Positions 38,411 through 50,000 of a DNA stretch of 64,000 nucleotides are shown here, piece after piece (the stretch's first letter is position 1; every line of letters starts with the position of its first letter). The translations under genes and the position numbers were made by a program. The notes under the pieces were generated by a model. That model had not been told where the DNA came from and made no database searches. It worked only from the letters and a program-made list of their open reading frames with translations. Origin of the DNA: Leishmania infantum JPCM5 (Eukaryota > Euglenozoa > Kinetoplastea > Trypanosomatida > Trypanosomatidae); assembly GCF_000002875.2 (NCBI RefSeq), contig NC_009277.2, positions 64,501 to 128,500 on the forward strand, in the 5' to 3' direction.

Positions 38411-39922
38411 CCTAGATGAGAGGGACGTAGCCGCAGTGCCACATAGTTGAGCTGCAGTTTTGTGTGTGTGTGCAAACTTATCGACTTGCTCGTGGTGGAA
38501 TGCCGCGTTGAAGCAGGAAAGAGACGCGCCCTTCGTTCGGCGCAGGGGGTGTGTGGGTGCGAAGAAGTGCACAAGTCAGTCATGCGTCGTTCCGTCTAAC
38601 GAACAAGCAACGAAACGGAGAAGCGACCGGTACATGCGTGCGTATGCATGTTCGTGGGGGTGATGGGATGGAAAGATGAAAAGGAGAGTCGTAAAATAAG
38701 AAAACAAGCAGTCGTCATCGGCGGAAGAAAGCACAGAGAGAGAGGCGCACACGCACACACACACACACACACACACCTGCGTGCACACCGTACAGAGAGA
38801 ATAGAAACAGCACTAGAGGCTGAACAAGAAAAAGGGTGAAAACAACGAAGAAAAAGATGAGGGAGGGAGGAAAGGGTGCAGTGGCGGTGGTGATACCGGT
38901 GATCGCTGCAGCTGCTGCGGTGTTACTGCTGGTCACCTCTTGCCTAGTGGGTTTTCGAGAGTGAGTGAGCGTGTGTAGGTGTATTCTACGTAACGCGCTC
39001 AATCATGGTGCATACACACGCCCCTCTATCATTCTCATGTGGGCTTCCCTCTTGCCTCGTGAGACGCAGTGGCCCTCCTCCCCTCACCTTCCCCCTCCTC
39101 TTGTTGCTTTCAAAAGGGAAACCAGGGCCGCTGCGTTCGCTGTGCCGACGACGGTCGGGAGGAGGGAGTCGCCATCGAACGGATGACGAAAAGGCACACG
39201 TTGCGGCAGAGTTTCGATTCGGTACACCCAATGCACCCGCCTGCCGCGACTGCGGCTGCCGTTGCTCCTCCATAGAAGCGGACTGGCTTTGCTGCGACCA
39301 TTCGGCTCCTGTCGCTGGCGCACGGCTGTGACGACGACGACCACATTCGTGAGTTCCCCCTTTAGCGGCCACAAGAGCATGAAAAGAAGACGTTCGGAGG
39401 CACGCAACTTCGTCTGCCCGGGCGTGGTGAGTGCGAGGGGAGGGGAGGGGATTGGGGCGAAGGGAGTGGGAGGAGAGGAAGTGTCCTGAAAACGGAAAAA
39501 AAATTGAAGCTTCGGTGCGCTGACGCGCATAGATAAAAAGAAAAAAGAGGAGGAGGGAGTGTATGCGTGTGTGTTTGTGTGTGTGTGTGTGTGTGCGTGC
39601 GTCTGACGCGATAGACAGAGGCACAGACAGACGGGAAGACGGTGGTCTTTTACGGGCTGTCGAGGATGGCGGTCGCTGTGAGGGAGAAGAAGGCGGAAGT
39701 GGAAACAGACCGTCGTCACACTCGGCACCTTCACTTCTTGCGCTAGCCAAACCCTCTACCAGCCCCATCGCTCACCCACATATTCATTCCCACCGTAGCT
39801 ACCCTCGCGTCTTCTCACCAATGCCGCTGTGTGTGTGCAGGGGGGGGGAGAGGGGGAGAGAAGGAAGTGGGATGTCTGCAAGTGGCCGCTCACTCTTTCA
39901 GTCGCCCTCGCACACTCACCCT
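38411..39922. other. Probable 3' UTR and spacer downstream of the BT1 transporter
   Basis: It contains a (CA) run at 38754-38776 and a GT run at 39577-39594. No gene is seen; the open minus frame 38986-39768 is Ser/Pro/His-rich low complexity. Confidence 0.55.
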
Positions 39923-41956
39923 TTATGGAGGCAACTCGTTAATCGGCTCCCCAGGCTCGCGGCGCTGCTTGCGGTGCAGCGACCGCGCCTTTTGCTTGAT
40001 GATGTTGCCGTTGACGTCGATGTCGTCGCAGATGCGCGCGGCCGGCACCAGCACAAAGCTCAGCGGCACAATCAGCATCGGCAGCAGGATGTGACCAATC
40101 AAGAGCAGCATCGGCACATTCGAGAAGTCGCACGTGTCCTTCGTCGTGATGGGCCACTTAAACTCCATCAGCAGGGAGCCCACCGTGTTGGACATGGAGG
40201 CGCCCAGGTTGCCGAAGCCGGCGACCAGCGCGTACACCATGCTCTCGGAGCCGCGTGGGCAGATGCGGGACAGCAATATCACCGTTGGCATCCAGGCGAG
40301 GTAGTAGCTCACCTCGTACACAATGGCGTCGCCGAAGAGGTACATGGCGTGATCCGGGATGCCAATGTATAGGTTCCAGCGCTTCACGATGATGATGTCG
40401 AAGGCGGAGGCGAGCACCTGGATGAAGTACGTGAACATGAGCGTGAAGCGGAGGCTGTGCTTCGAGAAAAGGTACGGGAACGCAGCGACAGCCGCGATAC
40501 CAGCCAGGTTGCCAATAACGGCACCGATCGTGTTGTAGAAGACGTATGAGAAGTGCGGGCCCTCCGGGTAGCACTCCTTCGATGCCATGTAGAAGCTGTC
40601 CAGCGCGCCGGGTAGCTGCAGGTACAGAAAGGCGTAGCTGAAGAAGTATATGCTCACCTTGGCGATGAGAAACGGCAGGGCCCAAAAGGCGCAAGCCCCA
40701 CACGCCAACACCACTGCGATGCAGGAGTACAGCAGTTGCCAGCGCGTGCCCAGGATGGTGACGCACATCATGGTGATCACCGAGCACGCCATCAGTGAGC
40801 TGTACACAAAGATGCGCCAGTTGCGCATGCAGACGCCCTTGTTGATCTCCACGATGCCGCCGCAGCAGCTCACAATGTTCAGCGCGGGGGCCTCGTCCTC
40901 GGCCGTCTCCCCGCCGTCGTGCAGCGTGTCAAGCGCGAAGTCGCCGTTCAGCTCCCCCTCAGCGTTGTAATAGGCAGCCGCCTCCGCCGACACGGGCTTA
41001 TCGAGTCCGGAGTCCGCCTTGCCGTCCTCCTCCTTGCCGCTGCCCGTGGCCCGGAACGACGACACCAGCTGGCGCTCCCGCAGCGCGCGGTTCAGTTCCC
41101 TCTTCAGTGTCAGAGCATCTGCCAGCTGCTCCTCGCGGTTCGTCCCCTCGCCATACCAGTTCCACACAAAGAAGAGAGCGCTGAGGAGCTGCGTCGCAGC
41201 GGCAATGAACAGGCCCACCTGAGGTAGTTCCTTGTCCGAAAGCGGTCCCTGGATAACGGCACCGACGATGGTCGCCGACAGGATGAACCACCAGATCCAG
41301 CTGATGAGGGAGGGGCCCGACGCGGGGCGACGGCGCATGAGGCGGCTGTAGTGGCCCTCAGAGAGAATATCCACGTTCGCGATGCAGAAGCTCGTGAGAA
41401 AGATGAAGCCGGCAGCGATGTCAGCGCTGGACTCCTTCTTCGGCAGGCAGCCGTACCCTACAGTGAGGGCGGCGCCAACGATGCAGGCCGCCGCGCAGTA
41501 CCAGCGCTTCGTGTAGCCGAAAATCGCCAGCGAGTCGGACGTCATGGCGGCAAAGGCCTTGATGGAGAAGCCCAGCTTGGCAATGCTGGCCAGGCGCTGG
41601 TAACGCACCCCCGACACGCCGAAGCGGGAGGTGAACATAGAGAAACACGCGTAGTTGATCAGGCTGTACCCGACACCCTTATTCAGGAAGTACACGAGGC
41701 CCAGAGAGAAGGTGCACCGAGGGCCGTAGCCCTGGCAACTCTTGCCAAAGATCGGGATGCGCTCCAGGCACGGCATCTTTTCGAACAGCGCGCGTGCATC
41801 GGGGTGGACGTAGTGGCCCTCCTCCCCGGCAGCCTCATCGGGTTTGTCATCAGCCTGATTCACATTGTCGATGTCATCGATCGCAGAGAGGTTTACGCGA
41901 AGGCGGCTGTTAAACTCATTGTCCTTCTCGCGGTCTTCTCGGTAGTTGGCCGCCAT
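39923..41956 (-). CDS. BT1-family folate/biopterin-type transporter
   Basis: I choose the ATG at 41954-41956 (MAANYREDREKDNEFNSRLR), giving 677 residues; upstream in-frame sequence is Ser/Pro/Leu-rich leader. After an acidic cytosolic N-terminus (~75 residues) the BT1 family pattern begins: TFSLGLVYFLNKGVGYSLIN, FGVSGVRYQRLASIAKLGFS and IKAFAAMTSDSLAIFGYTKR. About 12 membrane helices follow, with a hydrophilic acidic loop (~270-365) near the middle and a basic C-terminal tail. BT1 proteins move folates, biopterin or related pteridines across the plasma membrane of trypanosomatids, which cannot make pterins; some members have no known substrate. The substrate cannot be told from sequence here. 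A SIDER-like element lies downstream. Confidence 0.88.
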   Translation of the reverse strand: MAANYREDREKDNEFNSRLRVNLSAIDDIDNVNQADDKPDEAAGEEGHYVHPDARALFEKMPCLERIPIFGKSCQGYGPRCTFSLGLVYFLNKGVGYSLINYACFSMFTSRFGVSGVRYQRLASIAKLGFSIKAFAAMTSDSLAIFGYTKRWYCAAACIVGAALTVGYGCLPKKESSADIAAGFIFLTSFCIANVDILSEGHYSRLMRRRPASGPSLISWIWWFILSATIVGAVIQGPLSDKELPQVGLFIAAATQLLSALFFVWNWYGEGTNREEQLADALTLKRELNRALRERQLVSSFRATGSGKEEDGKADSGLDKPVSAEAAAYYNAEGELNGDFALDTLHDGGETAEDEAPALNIVSCCGGIVEINKGVCMRNWRIFVYSSLMACSVITMMCVTILGTRWQLLYSCIAVVLACGACAFWALPFLIAKVSIYFFSYAFLYLQLPGALDSFYMASKECYPEGPHFSYVFYNTIGAVIGNLAGIAAVAAFPYLFSKHSLRFTLMFTYFIQVLASAFDIIIVKRWNLYIGIPDHAMYLFGDAIVYEVSYYLAWMPTVILLSRICPRGSESMVYALVAGFGNLGASMSNTVGSLLMEFKWPITTKDTCDFSNVPMLLLIGHILLPMLIVPLSFVLVPAARICDDIDVNGNIIKQKARSLHRKQRREPGEPINELPP

Positions 41957-42550
41957 GGCTGCAGGCTTGTTGAGCTCGGGAAAGAGAAAAGGGCGGCGAG
42001 GGGGAGAGGGAGGATGCCGCGTGCGTGAGAATCGGTGTTGGTGGGGGGGAAGTACAGAGACACACAAACTGGTGTGTGGCGAGTGGGAAGGGATCAGCGA
42101 TCGCGACAACAAGAAAGGGAGCAGAACCCCGAAAAAGCGAAGAAGGACCGAGAGCGAAGAACACCGGAGATCAGGTAGGCGAAGGAAGGGTGAGAAGCAG
42201 AGAAACAAGGAGGAGACAATTGCGTGGAGGGACAGCGGTGGGCGAATGGAAGAGGTAGAGGGGGAACTTGATGCACGGGAAGCGGGGAGCGGGGGGAGGT
42301 GCTCCTTGCCCCACTTGCTGAGCTCGCCCCGTACGTGCACGAGAAAGAGAAGGTGGTGTGTCTGCGGTGTGTGTGTGTGTGTGTGTGTCTTGAGGTGGCG
42401 GCTGGACCTCGATAATCACTCTGCAGCACCGACGCACACGCACAGAGAGAGGAAGAGATGGAGCAGCGCAGAAGCCAGCAAAAAGAAAAATTGCCGTGCG
42501 AGCAAACGGAACAGAGCTGGCGAATCACCCGCGCTCGCGGTCTGCACGCG
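41957..42550. other. Intergenic spacer, no gene seen
   Basis: It carries a GT run at 42369-42388 and purine-rich + strand stretches (42160-42215) that read as polypyrimidine on the sense strand, suitable for the BT1 splice site. Confidence 0.55.
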
Positions 42551-45500
42551 CTAGCCCGGGTACTGCTCCGCAAACTCCATCACGGAGGAAACAAACGTGG
42601 CGTACTCCACAGAGGCGTCATCCGCCGTACCACGCAGCGAGTCCAGCAGCGACGCACCCTGAGTGGGCAGGCTATGGCCGCTGTGGTGGTGTTTGCACCA
42701 GGCAACCACACGGCGACACAACTCTCGGGTGGCACGGACCCTAGTAACACCATGTCTCTCCAGCACGCAGTTCACCGCCTCGGCGCACATGCCGTACGTG
42801 ACTCGGCTCTCCTCCCACACCGACGAGTCAAGGTGCGAGCTGTAGGCAGTGCCGTGGTCCGATGTCGGGTTGCTGCGACGTTGCACCTGCCCTCGTCTCC
42901 TATGGCGACGTCGCATGTTCGACTCCTCCACGAGGAGGAGGAACATGAGAAGCAGGTCCCGCGCATGCGGCCGCACTGCCTCGCACACGTCCAGCACCAG
43001 ACTCAGTCGTGCTCGCTCTTCCTCCGCTGCAAGTCGCTGCCCCCGCAGCTGCTCCTGCGTCGCCACGTAGTCCGCCGCCGGCGCGATGAGCCGGGCGGAG
43101 CGCACGCTCACTCGCGCATCGGCGTACTCGTGTGACGTCGTAGTGCACCTGCTGCTGCTTGGAGAGCGCATCTGTCGCGCGAGCAGCGTGTGCAGGGCGT
43201 TCCTCCGCTCTCGCTGCAGCGTGAGCGAGCTGCGCTCATCAAACCGAGTGGCGGAGCTCGACGACAACGGAGTGGCTTGAACACACTCAACGGAATTGTT
43301 GACATGGCGTGATTTACGGAAGGACAGCGTGGAGTTCCGACCGCCTCGCACCTCGGCTCCTTCGCAAGGCACATCAATGATCCGCGGTGGAGGGTGGAAG
43401 CCGCGGCCAGGTGCCGGCGCCTCCTGGACAGATTCGACCAGGTACCGCACGTCGTGCAGACTCGGAGTTGAGGCTTGTGGGAGGTCGTCATCAAAGCCAG
43501 TAGCACGATATGCCTCGCGTGATGGCTGGTGAGTGTACGTCCGAGGCAACCATTCCCGCGGCACCGTCTGAACCGCTTCACGCTCGAGATGGCTGGTCTG
43601 TGGCAACCATGAAGCCTCTCCTCGCGGCCAGGCCCAATCCTCTTCTGCGCCTTCCCCCTCCACCTGCAGTTGCTCCACATCCTGCGAGGCCGCACACCCT
43701 TCTCTGCCCTTCTTTGAGAACGCTGCAGCTGACGCAGTGGCACCAATCGCGCTGGATTTGAAGAAGGGCTGACACGGCGGCACTCGGTGACGAGGGCGGG
43801 CCTCAGGGGGAGCACTTGCACCGCGGCTGGCACAAATCGGCTCTACAGAGTACCCGCACAAGATGAGAGACTCATCCTGCCGGCTGGGCTCCAGCTCCTC
43901 GGTTTGCACGCTGAAGTCGATCAAGTCCGGCACCGCGTCTACCTCCTCCTCCTCCTCCCATGTCTTGGGAGGTAACAGAGAAGGCGAGGCATCGAGGTCG
44001 TGGTGGTGCGGCTTCGGCTCCGGGTGCTGGTAGGCCACTGTAGCTGGGTCGCCCCCAATGAACTGTGCGTCTGTCAGTGAGACCAGTGGGCTGCCGGAGC
44101 GAGCGACTGGGCAGGTGCGGCCGTGGAGCACGCCCGGGCTCGGCGTGGGTGAACAGTTCGAGGCGTCACGACCACAACGACCGCCTTGCCCTCCACCTCT
44201 CAGCAACAGCACCCCCTCCACTGAGACGGACGAAGAGTAAGAGAGGTCGGATCTGTCACCCGTCTCCTTGTAAACGCTGGTGTGGAGACCAGCTGTCACG
44301 GTATCCTCCCCATCGCCCTCGTCGTCATCCATCATTGTGTCGTCCACAAGAATGGTCCGCGTTGGGGTCGGGTAGTGGCCTGTGCACTGAAGAATCAGTG
44401 GTACCCCGCGCGGCGGACGGTCTCGCACCACACGCGTCCGTGGACCCATCAGCGCCGTGGTCTCGAGGGCTGGGAGCATCGTGGGCGTGCGAGTGTCTTT
44501 TCCACGTTGCTGCTGCGCTGCGGGCGGCGTCGCCGTCACGGTAATAGGGCGTGGGGGCGGCGAGTTGGCGGCAGCACTGGTGTCATCGGGCGAGAACGAG
44601 ACGCGAGCGTCACAGTCGCGCGGAGCCACGCGTGGGGGTGTTGTCGGTGTAGCCGCAGAGGCCCTCTTTCCTCCGTCGCAGCCTTTGTGGTTGCCGTTCG
44701 TCAGCACATCTGTGAGTGGCAGCACGTGCACTGCATCGATAGTGGCCAGAGTGGACGCGCGAGAAGACGAGGCATAGTTCGTTCGTCGGTATCCACGTGC
44801 GCCTTGATCAGCCATGCAGGAAGCGGCACCGTTCAGCTCTGACACTGGTGGCGGCGACGGTGCCGCTGTGCCCCCGCGCTCCATGACCGAAGAAGATCCT
44901 CCGTGGTAGGGCAGTGCGTCGGTCCGCCGCTCGAAGCGACTCTCGGACGTGCGAGCAGGGGTGTGTGGTAGCACTTGGCGCCGAATGAGCACGTCTTCCG
45001 GCAGCTGTGGCTTCTTGGGGTGAACCGCAGCTGCATCCTTGGAGTACGGTGTGGACAGGCCACGCAGCGGGTCGAGCCAGCTGTTTCTGCGCCCTCCCCC
45101 ACTCTTCAGGGGTGGGGAGGGCCCTATAATCTTAGCCGAATGGCCAGCAGCGTCCAGTGTTAGCGCAGGCGCCGGGAAGGAATCTTTTCTATGGTTCACC
45201 ATGATGGACTCATAGTCGACATCGCACAAGCCGTCTGCATCCCCCTCCGCAACAACGTCCGTCACCACCTGCGCGCCGTTGTCATCGCTACAGAGGTGCG
45301 GAAGCAGTTTTCGACTGCATGCATCGCCCTCTTTCTCGACCTCACTGCCAAGTGGCGGTGGAGGCGGCAGCGCTGCCTGTTCATCGCGCCTCGCTTCTCC
45401 TGCGTAGTCACTGAAGTACGATGCGTCCACGTCTCTTCTCACCTCCTCCACATCAGTCGAGCCGTCGTGCTGAGGGGGGCTGGCCTCCACCTCAAGGTCC

Positions 45501-45625
45501 GGCGCTCTCTCATCGTCACTGCTGCAATGATCAGTCGAAATTGTAGACGCGTACAACTCGTCCGCATCGGCCTCATTAGTAGACACGTGATATGCAGCGA
45601 TGCGCATACACTGACTGGCGGGCAT
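42551..45625 (-). CDS. Large, mostly disordered hypothetical protein, 1,024 residues
   Basis: It starts at an ATG (45623-45625, MPASQCMRIAAYHVSTNEAD); a second ATG six codons on (45607) is equally possible. Most of the chain is Ser/Pro/Arg/Thr-rich with short conserved-looking pieces (VHVLPLTDVLTNGNHKG, EEEVDAVPDLIDFSVQTEEL, ESLILCGYSVEPICAS). Residues ~870-1,024 are more structured, with helices (LSLVLDVCEAVRPHARDLLL, MFLLLVEESNMRRRHRRRG), a Cys-containing helix (AEAVNCVLERHGVTRVRATR) and a final VEYATFVSSVMEFAEQY. The hydrophobic run LLLMFLLLV is too short for a confident membrane helix. No family is recognised. The length of the open frame and direction support a real gene. Confidence 0.8.
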   Translation of the reverse strand: MPASQCMRIAAYHVSTNEADADELYASTISTDHCSSDDERAPDLEVEASPPQHDGSTDVEEVRRDVDASYFSDYAGEARRDEQAALPPPPPLGSEVEKEGDACSRKLLPHLCSDDNGAQVVTDVVAEGDADGLCDVDYESIMVNHRKDSFPAPALTLDAAGHSAKIIGPSPPLKSGGGRRNSWLDPLRGLSTPYSKDAAAVHPKKPQLPEDVLIRRQVLPHTPARTSESRFERRTDALPYHGGSSSVMERGGTAAPSPPPVSELNGAASCMADQGARGYRRTNYASSSRASTLATIDAVHVLPLTDVLTNGNHKGCDGGKRASAATPTTPPRVAPRDCDARVSFSPDDTSAAANSPPPRPITVTATPPAAQQQRGKDTRTPTMLPALETTALMGPRTRVVRDRPPRGVPLILQCTGHYPTPTRTILVDDTMMDDDEGDGEDTVTAGLHTSVYKETGDRSDLSYSSSVSVEGVLLLRGGGQGGRCGRDASNCSPTPSPGVLHGRTCPVARSGSPLVSLTDAQFIGGDPATVAYQHPEPKPHHHDLDASPSLLPPKTWEEEEEVDAVPDLIDFSVQTEELEPSRQDESLILCGYSVEPICASRGASAPPEARPRHRVPPCQPFFKSSAIGATASAAAFSKKGREGCAASQDVEQLQVEGEGAEEDWAWPRGEASWLPQTSHLEREAVQTVPREWLPRTYTHQPSREAYRATGFDDDLPQASTPSLHDVRYLVESVQEAPAPGRGFHPPPRIIDVPCEGAEVRGGRNSTLSFRKSRHVNNSVECVQATPLSSSSATRFDERSSLTLQRERRNALHTLLARQMRSPSSSRCTTTSHEYADARVSVRSARLIAPAADYVATQEQLRGQRLAAEEERARLSLVLDVCEAVRPHARDLLLMFLLLVEESNMRRRHRRRGQVQRRSNPTSDHGTAYSSHLDSSVWEESRVTYGMCAEAVNCVLERHGVTRVRATRELCRRVVAWCKHHHSGHSLPTQGASLLDSLRGTADDASVEYATFVSSVMEFAEQYPG

Positions 45626-47095
45626 GGCATGTCAATGTCGCTGTCACACAGCACTGTAGAGATGGAAGAAACTGAGTCAACACGTGGAGCGATGTAATGG
45701 ATTGGCGGAGACGTGCAGAGACACGCGAGCGGCGCACACGCACACGCCCGCGTGACCCAACCAAAGAGAAAGGGATAGAAAACCTTCTAGCAAGAAAAGA
45801 AGACGAGAGAGAATAGGACTGGGGATAGATATAGCAGTGGCGGCGGCTCTGGGCAAAGGTAAAGGTGCCAATCAAAGACGAGGTTGTCGCGGTCGATAAG
45901 GGCTTACGTGTGACGGTCCCTGTGGCAGCGTGCGGGTGCGGCTGTGTGATCACGATCGAGTCGGGAGCGGCTGCGTCTACACGCAAGAGGCGTTTAGTCA
46001 CACGCACACACACACATATAAAAAAAGAGGTGTACTCGTTGCCTATGCGTGTATGCTCCCGGCAGCGGAGGAAGTGGAAGGCTGAGAGACCCCAAAATGA
46101 GACTGAGGGCGAGGGAGGGATCTACAAGGCACACGCACACGGATGCGCACATGCACGCGTCTCTGTCGGGGGAAGGAGGAGGGAGTAAGGAAGGGCTGAA
46201 CAAGAGACGAAAAACGAAAAGAGAGAGAGCCAAGTTGGGCGGAGTGCCAAATCACAGAGAGAGGGGGGGGGCGAAAGCGAAAGAAATGACGAGGGGACGG
46301 CATGGAGAAAGGCAGCCGAGAGATGCGCGCGTCTCTACACCCCTCCCCTACTGAAAAAAAAAAATGTGAGGCGGTCCTTATTCACTTCCTTTTTGCGTTC
46401 GCCCTCTGTGCTGTACGCGGGAGGTGAGCCGTGTGCCCATACGCACACCACGCACGCTCCTCACACCGCCCTCGAATGTGCTCGCACGTGGGCGCGGAAA
46501 GAGAATGACGGGGTAGATGGATTCGAAAGAACACAAAGGAGGAGGAGAGGGAGGGAGGTGGTGTCTCTTCCCTGCTCGTGCTTCCCGCGGGCAAAGTGTG
46601 GATGTGGGTGTGGAGGGGAAGGGGCTATGCGCGCCTGCTTGAGCGTCCGTGCCGCTACCGGCGGGTGTGGGTGCGCCAGTAATGAAGAAGGACAGGTGGG
46701 GAGGGAGGAAGGGAGGAGCGAAAGAAGGAAACAGAGGAGGTGGGGCATCACGGAAGAGAGCGGTGGGGTCGCAGGCACATCCAGGGAAGGTGGATGCGCA
46801 CCGTCGGCCACCGGGAAGGCAAACGAGGAAGACGGTGGTTTTGTTAGTTGTAGCGGTACATGAATGCCTCTTCCTCCTAGAAAGGACGAGGGAGTTGGAA
46901 GAGAAATGGGGAGCAGTCAGTTGCGGATGCCTGTCCATGAGCTTCTCCCCGCTGCTCTGCGACCTCTCCGCAGACATAACGTAGGCGGTGTGAGCGGTCA
47001 GCCGTTGTGCACCCATATGCGCTTGCCTCCTTGCCCCCGATCCCCTCTCGCCGCCGCTGGACGCGAGCGGGTGATGTGGACGTCGTCTGCTGCTA
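45626..47095. other. Intergenic spacer of 1.5 kb, no gene seen
   Basis: It holds CA runs near 46003-46016, G9 near 46263-46271, A10 near 46354-46363, and purine-rich + strand stretches that are polypyrimidine on the sense strand (46170-46262, 46690-46745). No convincing gene is present. Confidence 0.6.
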
Positions 47096-50000
47096 CTACT
47101 GCCGAGAAGTAGAAGCGGCAAGCCTAGACCGCAACTCCCGGGCCCGGGCACCTGCCACTGCGTCGCCGAGTGCAGCGGCGCGGTCGTACAGTCGCAGAGC
47201 CTCCTGCGGCTTGTCGAGCAGCGCCTCCAGAAGCACGCCGTAGTTGTACGCGGTCATGCGGTCCTGCGGGTCTAGCTGCAGCGAGCGGGCATACCACTGC
47301 GCAGCTGCCGCATAGTCCTTCTCGATCGCCTCCGCAATGTAAGCGTGAGCCTTTGTGCCCATCACGTCGTTGGTGCCGTGAGCGCGGCACACCGCCGTCC
47401 ACGCACGATGCGCTGCGGCGACGTCCCCGCGCCTTAGTAACGCCCATCCACGCGTGAGCGCCTCCTTCGCAGAGAGGGCGCTCATCTCACCCCCACCGTC
47501 GCTGTCATCGCTAGCGGGGACGGGGACGGGACGAGGGCGGCTGGCAAAAACCGCCGTGCTGCGATCGAGACTCGGTTGCTCGATGCGAGACGATCCTTCT
47601 GCAACAGCCCTTTTTCCATCTGCGCCAGCAATCGCAAGATACTGGGCGTACAAGCTGCTTGGCGGCGGTGAAGCGTGCTTTGTATGACGCGTGGACGGGG
47701 CACGCGACGCGTGTGGCGCTGCGGATCCTGGCACGTGGGATTCACGCCCGTCGTCAGCCGAGGCCTCCGGCAAGCGACTCTCATTCAATCCCACCACCAC
47801 CGGCGAGCCTTTTGAGCGCACTTTGGAGGTGGGCGAAGAACGAGGCGGCAATGCCGGCGGCGGCCCATCCAAGGGCAGAACCAGCTCCAACGGAGCCGAC
47901 GGCACCCGCTCCTGGGCCCTTGCCATGAGCTGCTCCACCTGTCTCTCCTGCTGGATGTGCTGCAGCGCATTCACAGCCGCAACTGGCGTACGCTGCTGCA
48001 TGGCAAATGCCAGTTTCTCGCCAAGCCCGTCCACAGCTTCCAGGGTCGCCTGCACCTCGGTGCGCTCGGCATTGATGCGGGAGAGCTGCGCCTCATCCTC
48101 CAGTTGCACCTGTCTGCGAATCCTGCGAACGCGCTCCTCCGTCTCTTTCTGCAGCCGGTCAATCTCGCGCTCCGCCTCTACGCGGCGAGGCGCGGTGGGC
48201 ATGCTGCTCTCTTCGTTTTGGAGCTGGTTGGTGTAGGCGAGCATGCTCTCTTTCAGCGCGCTGACCATCCGCTCGACCTCTGCCAGACCCGCCCGCGCCA
48301 TCACTGCGGCTTCCTCAATCGGTGCCACCTCCTTACCCTTGTAGGCGCCCATCACTACACAGCGGCTGCACGCGAATGCGTGGTTTTCCATCACGTAGTA
48401 CTCAACCGGCCTATCGGGGTGCGCGGGGCACGGCTGCAGCTGCGGGTCGACGACACACTGCAGAAGAAGTCGTGGTAACACCTGCTGGCGAAAGTAGACA
48501 GCGACGACTGGTCCGTTGGCTTGGTCAACGTAGGCGCAGCTGTCGTACTTGGCGAGGAAGTCGGCGGCCGACCTCCGCGGTGCGTGCACGGTGGTAGGGC
48601 ACGAGTACATTTCACCCACCGCGACCTCGCAGACGAGAAGGGCACAGGAGTGCTTTTCTGTGCAGTGCCGAAAAGGTTCGCGTAGGAAGATAAACGGGCC
48701 GTCGCCTGTTGTCGCACTTGCGTCGTGTACCGTGGCCGAGGAGGATGCAAGCACATCTCCGTAGCGACCTGCGGGGTCTGCCGCGGCGCGAAGGCCAAAA
48801 CGGGCGACGTCCATGAGATTCTTCCAGCCTCCGACCAGTACCAGGCGCTCCGTCTTGGCCCGCTTCGCCTGCCCTTCCACGTACGCCACGAACCCGGCGT
48901 ACTGCTCCTTGTGAAAGAGAGAGCTCACACTCATCACCTGCAGATGCAGCGGCTGGAGTCTGGTCAGCCGCACTGCCTCCTGCACGGCAGCCGCGTAGTA
49001 CGCATCGCCTGAACCCAGTGCTTCTGTGCGAAAAGCGTGATCCAGGCGGTGCGTCCACTCCTCTACCAGCACCTGAACCTCCCCTCCGTCCGGTGCCTCA
49101 CTGAACACGTGCAGGGCGCGCACCGCCGCTGCAAACTCGTCTTGGTCTAAAAAAAAAAGAAGGTGCTCCCGCCACGGCTTGGAGTGCCGCTGCCGTGTCT
49201 GCATCATCGAGCACATCTTGCGCCACAAAGCGTCCCGCAATGCGGTGACGTCTCGCCGGCTCGCACCGATGGTCGTGCCCGGCACGATCACTTGGTCCTT
49301 TGGTGTGATGACGGGCTTCGTTTCATGCCGATCACCCGCCACAGTAGCCCTGTGTTCGCCGCCACGTGGAGCACCGTCATCAACGGCAAAGCTGGGCGAT
49401 CGATCAAGCGAGCGTGCCGTCTCCAGCGGCGCCTCCCGATTTGGAATCGGTGTGGGGAACATGGGCACAGAAACATACGGGCGCTCCGGGGCAGGCGTCG
49501 GCGGACAGCGCTGTGGAGCAGCGGCGGCCGCAGCACTCGCTCCTGCGCTACTTCTCGCAAGCGACGGGGAGCCGTGATGCAAAGAAAAGTGGGAGTGGCC
49601 GTGACTGCCGGCCCCCACCGGGACTTCCCTGGTCCGCGGGGGTGATGGTGGTGCGGGGGTGTACCGAGGCGTGGCGAACAGGTACGTGCGCGGATCGGGC
49701 TCCGGGCCGTAGCGCTCCACGAGAGCAGAAAACAGTCCCGCTGGTATGCTCGCCTCCTTCTCACCCGCATGTGCGGCGAATATCTCTTGTACGCCGGAGG
49801 AGTTCTGATCAAGCTGATAGGCAGCCAGGTACGCGGTCAGTCGCTGGTGCTGATCGATCGTGGTCACCTCTGGGCCATTGTCGAGCACTAAGTTGCGCAT
49901 CAGCTCCTCCTCTCGGCCCTCCCACTGCCGCAGTAGCGATGGGATTTCGCTCTTGTACTGAGGACCGTACACGTCGAAGAAGCTTGCCAGTCGCTCCTCG

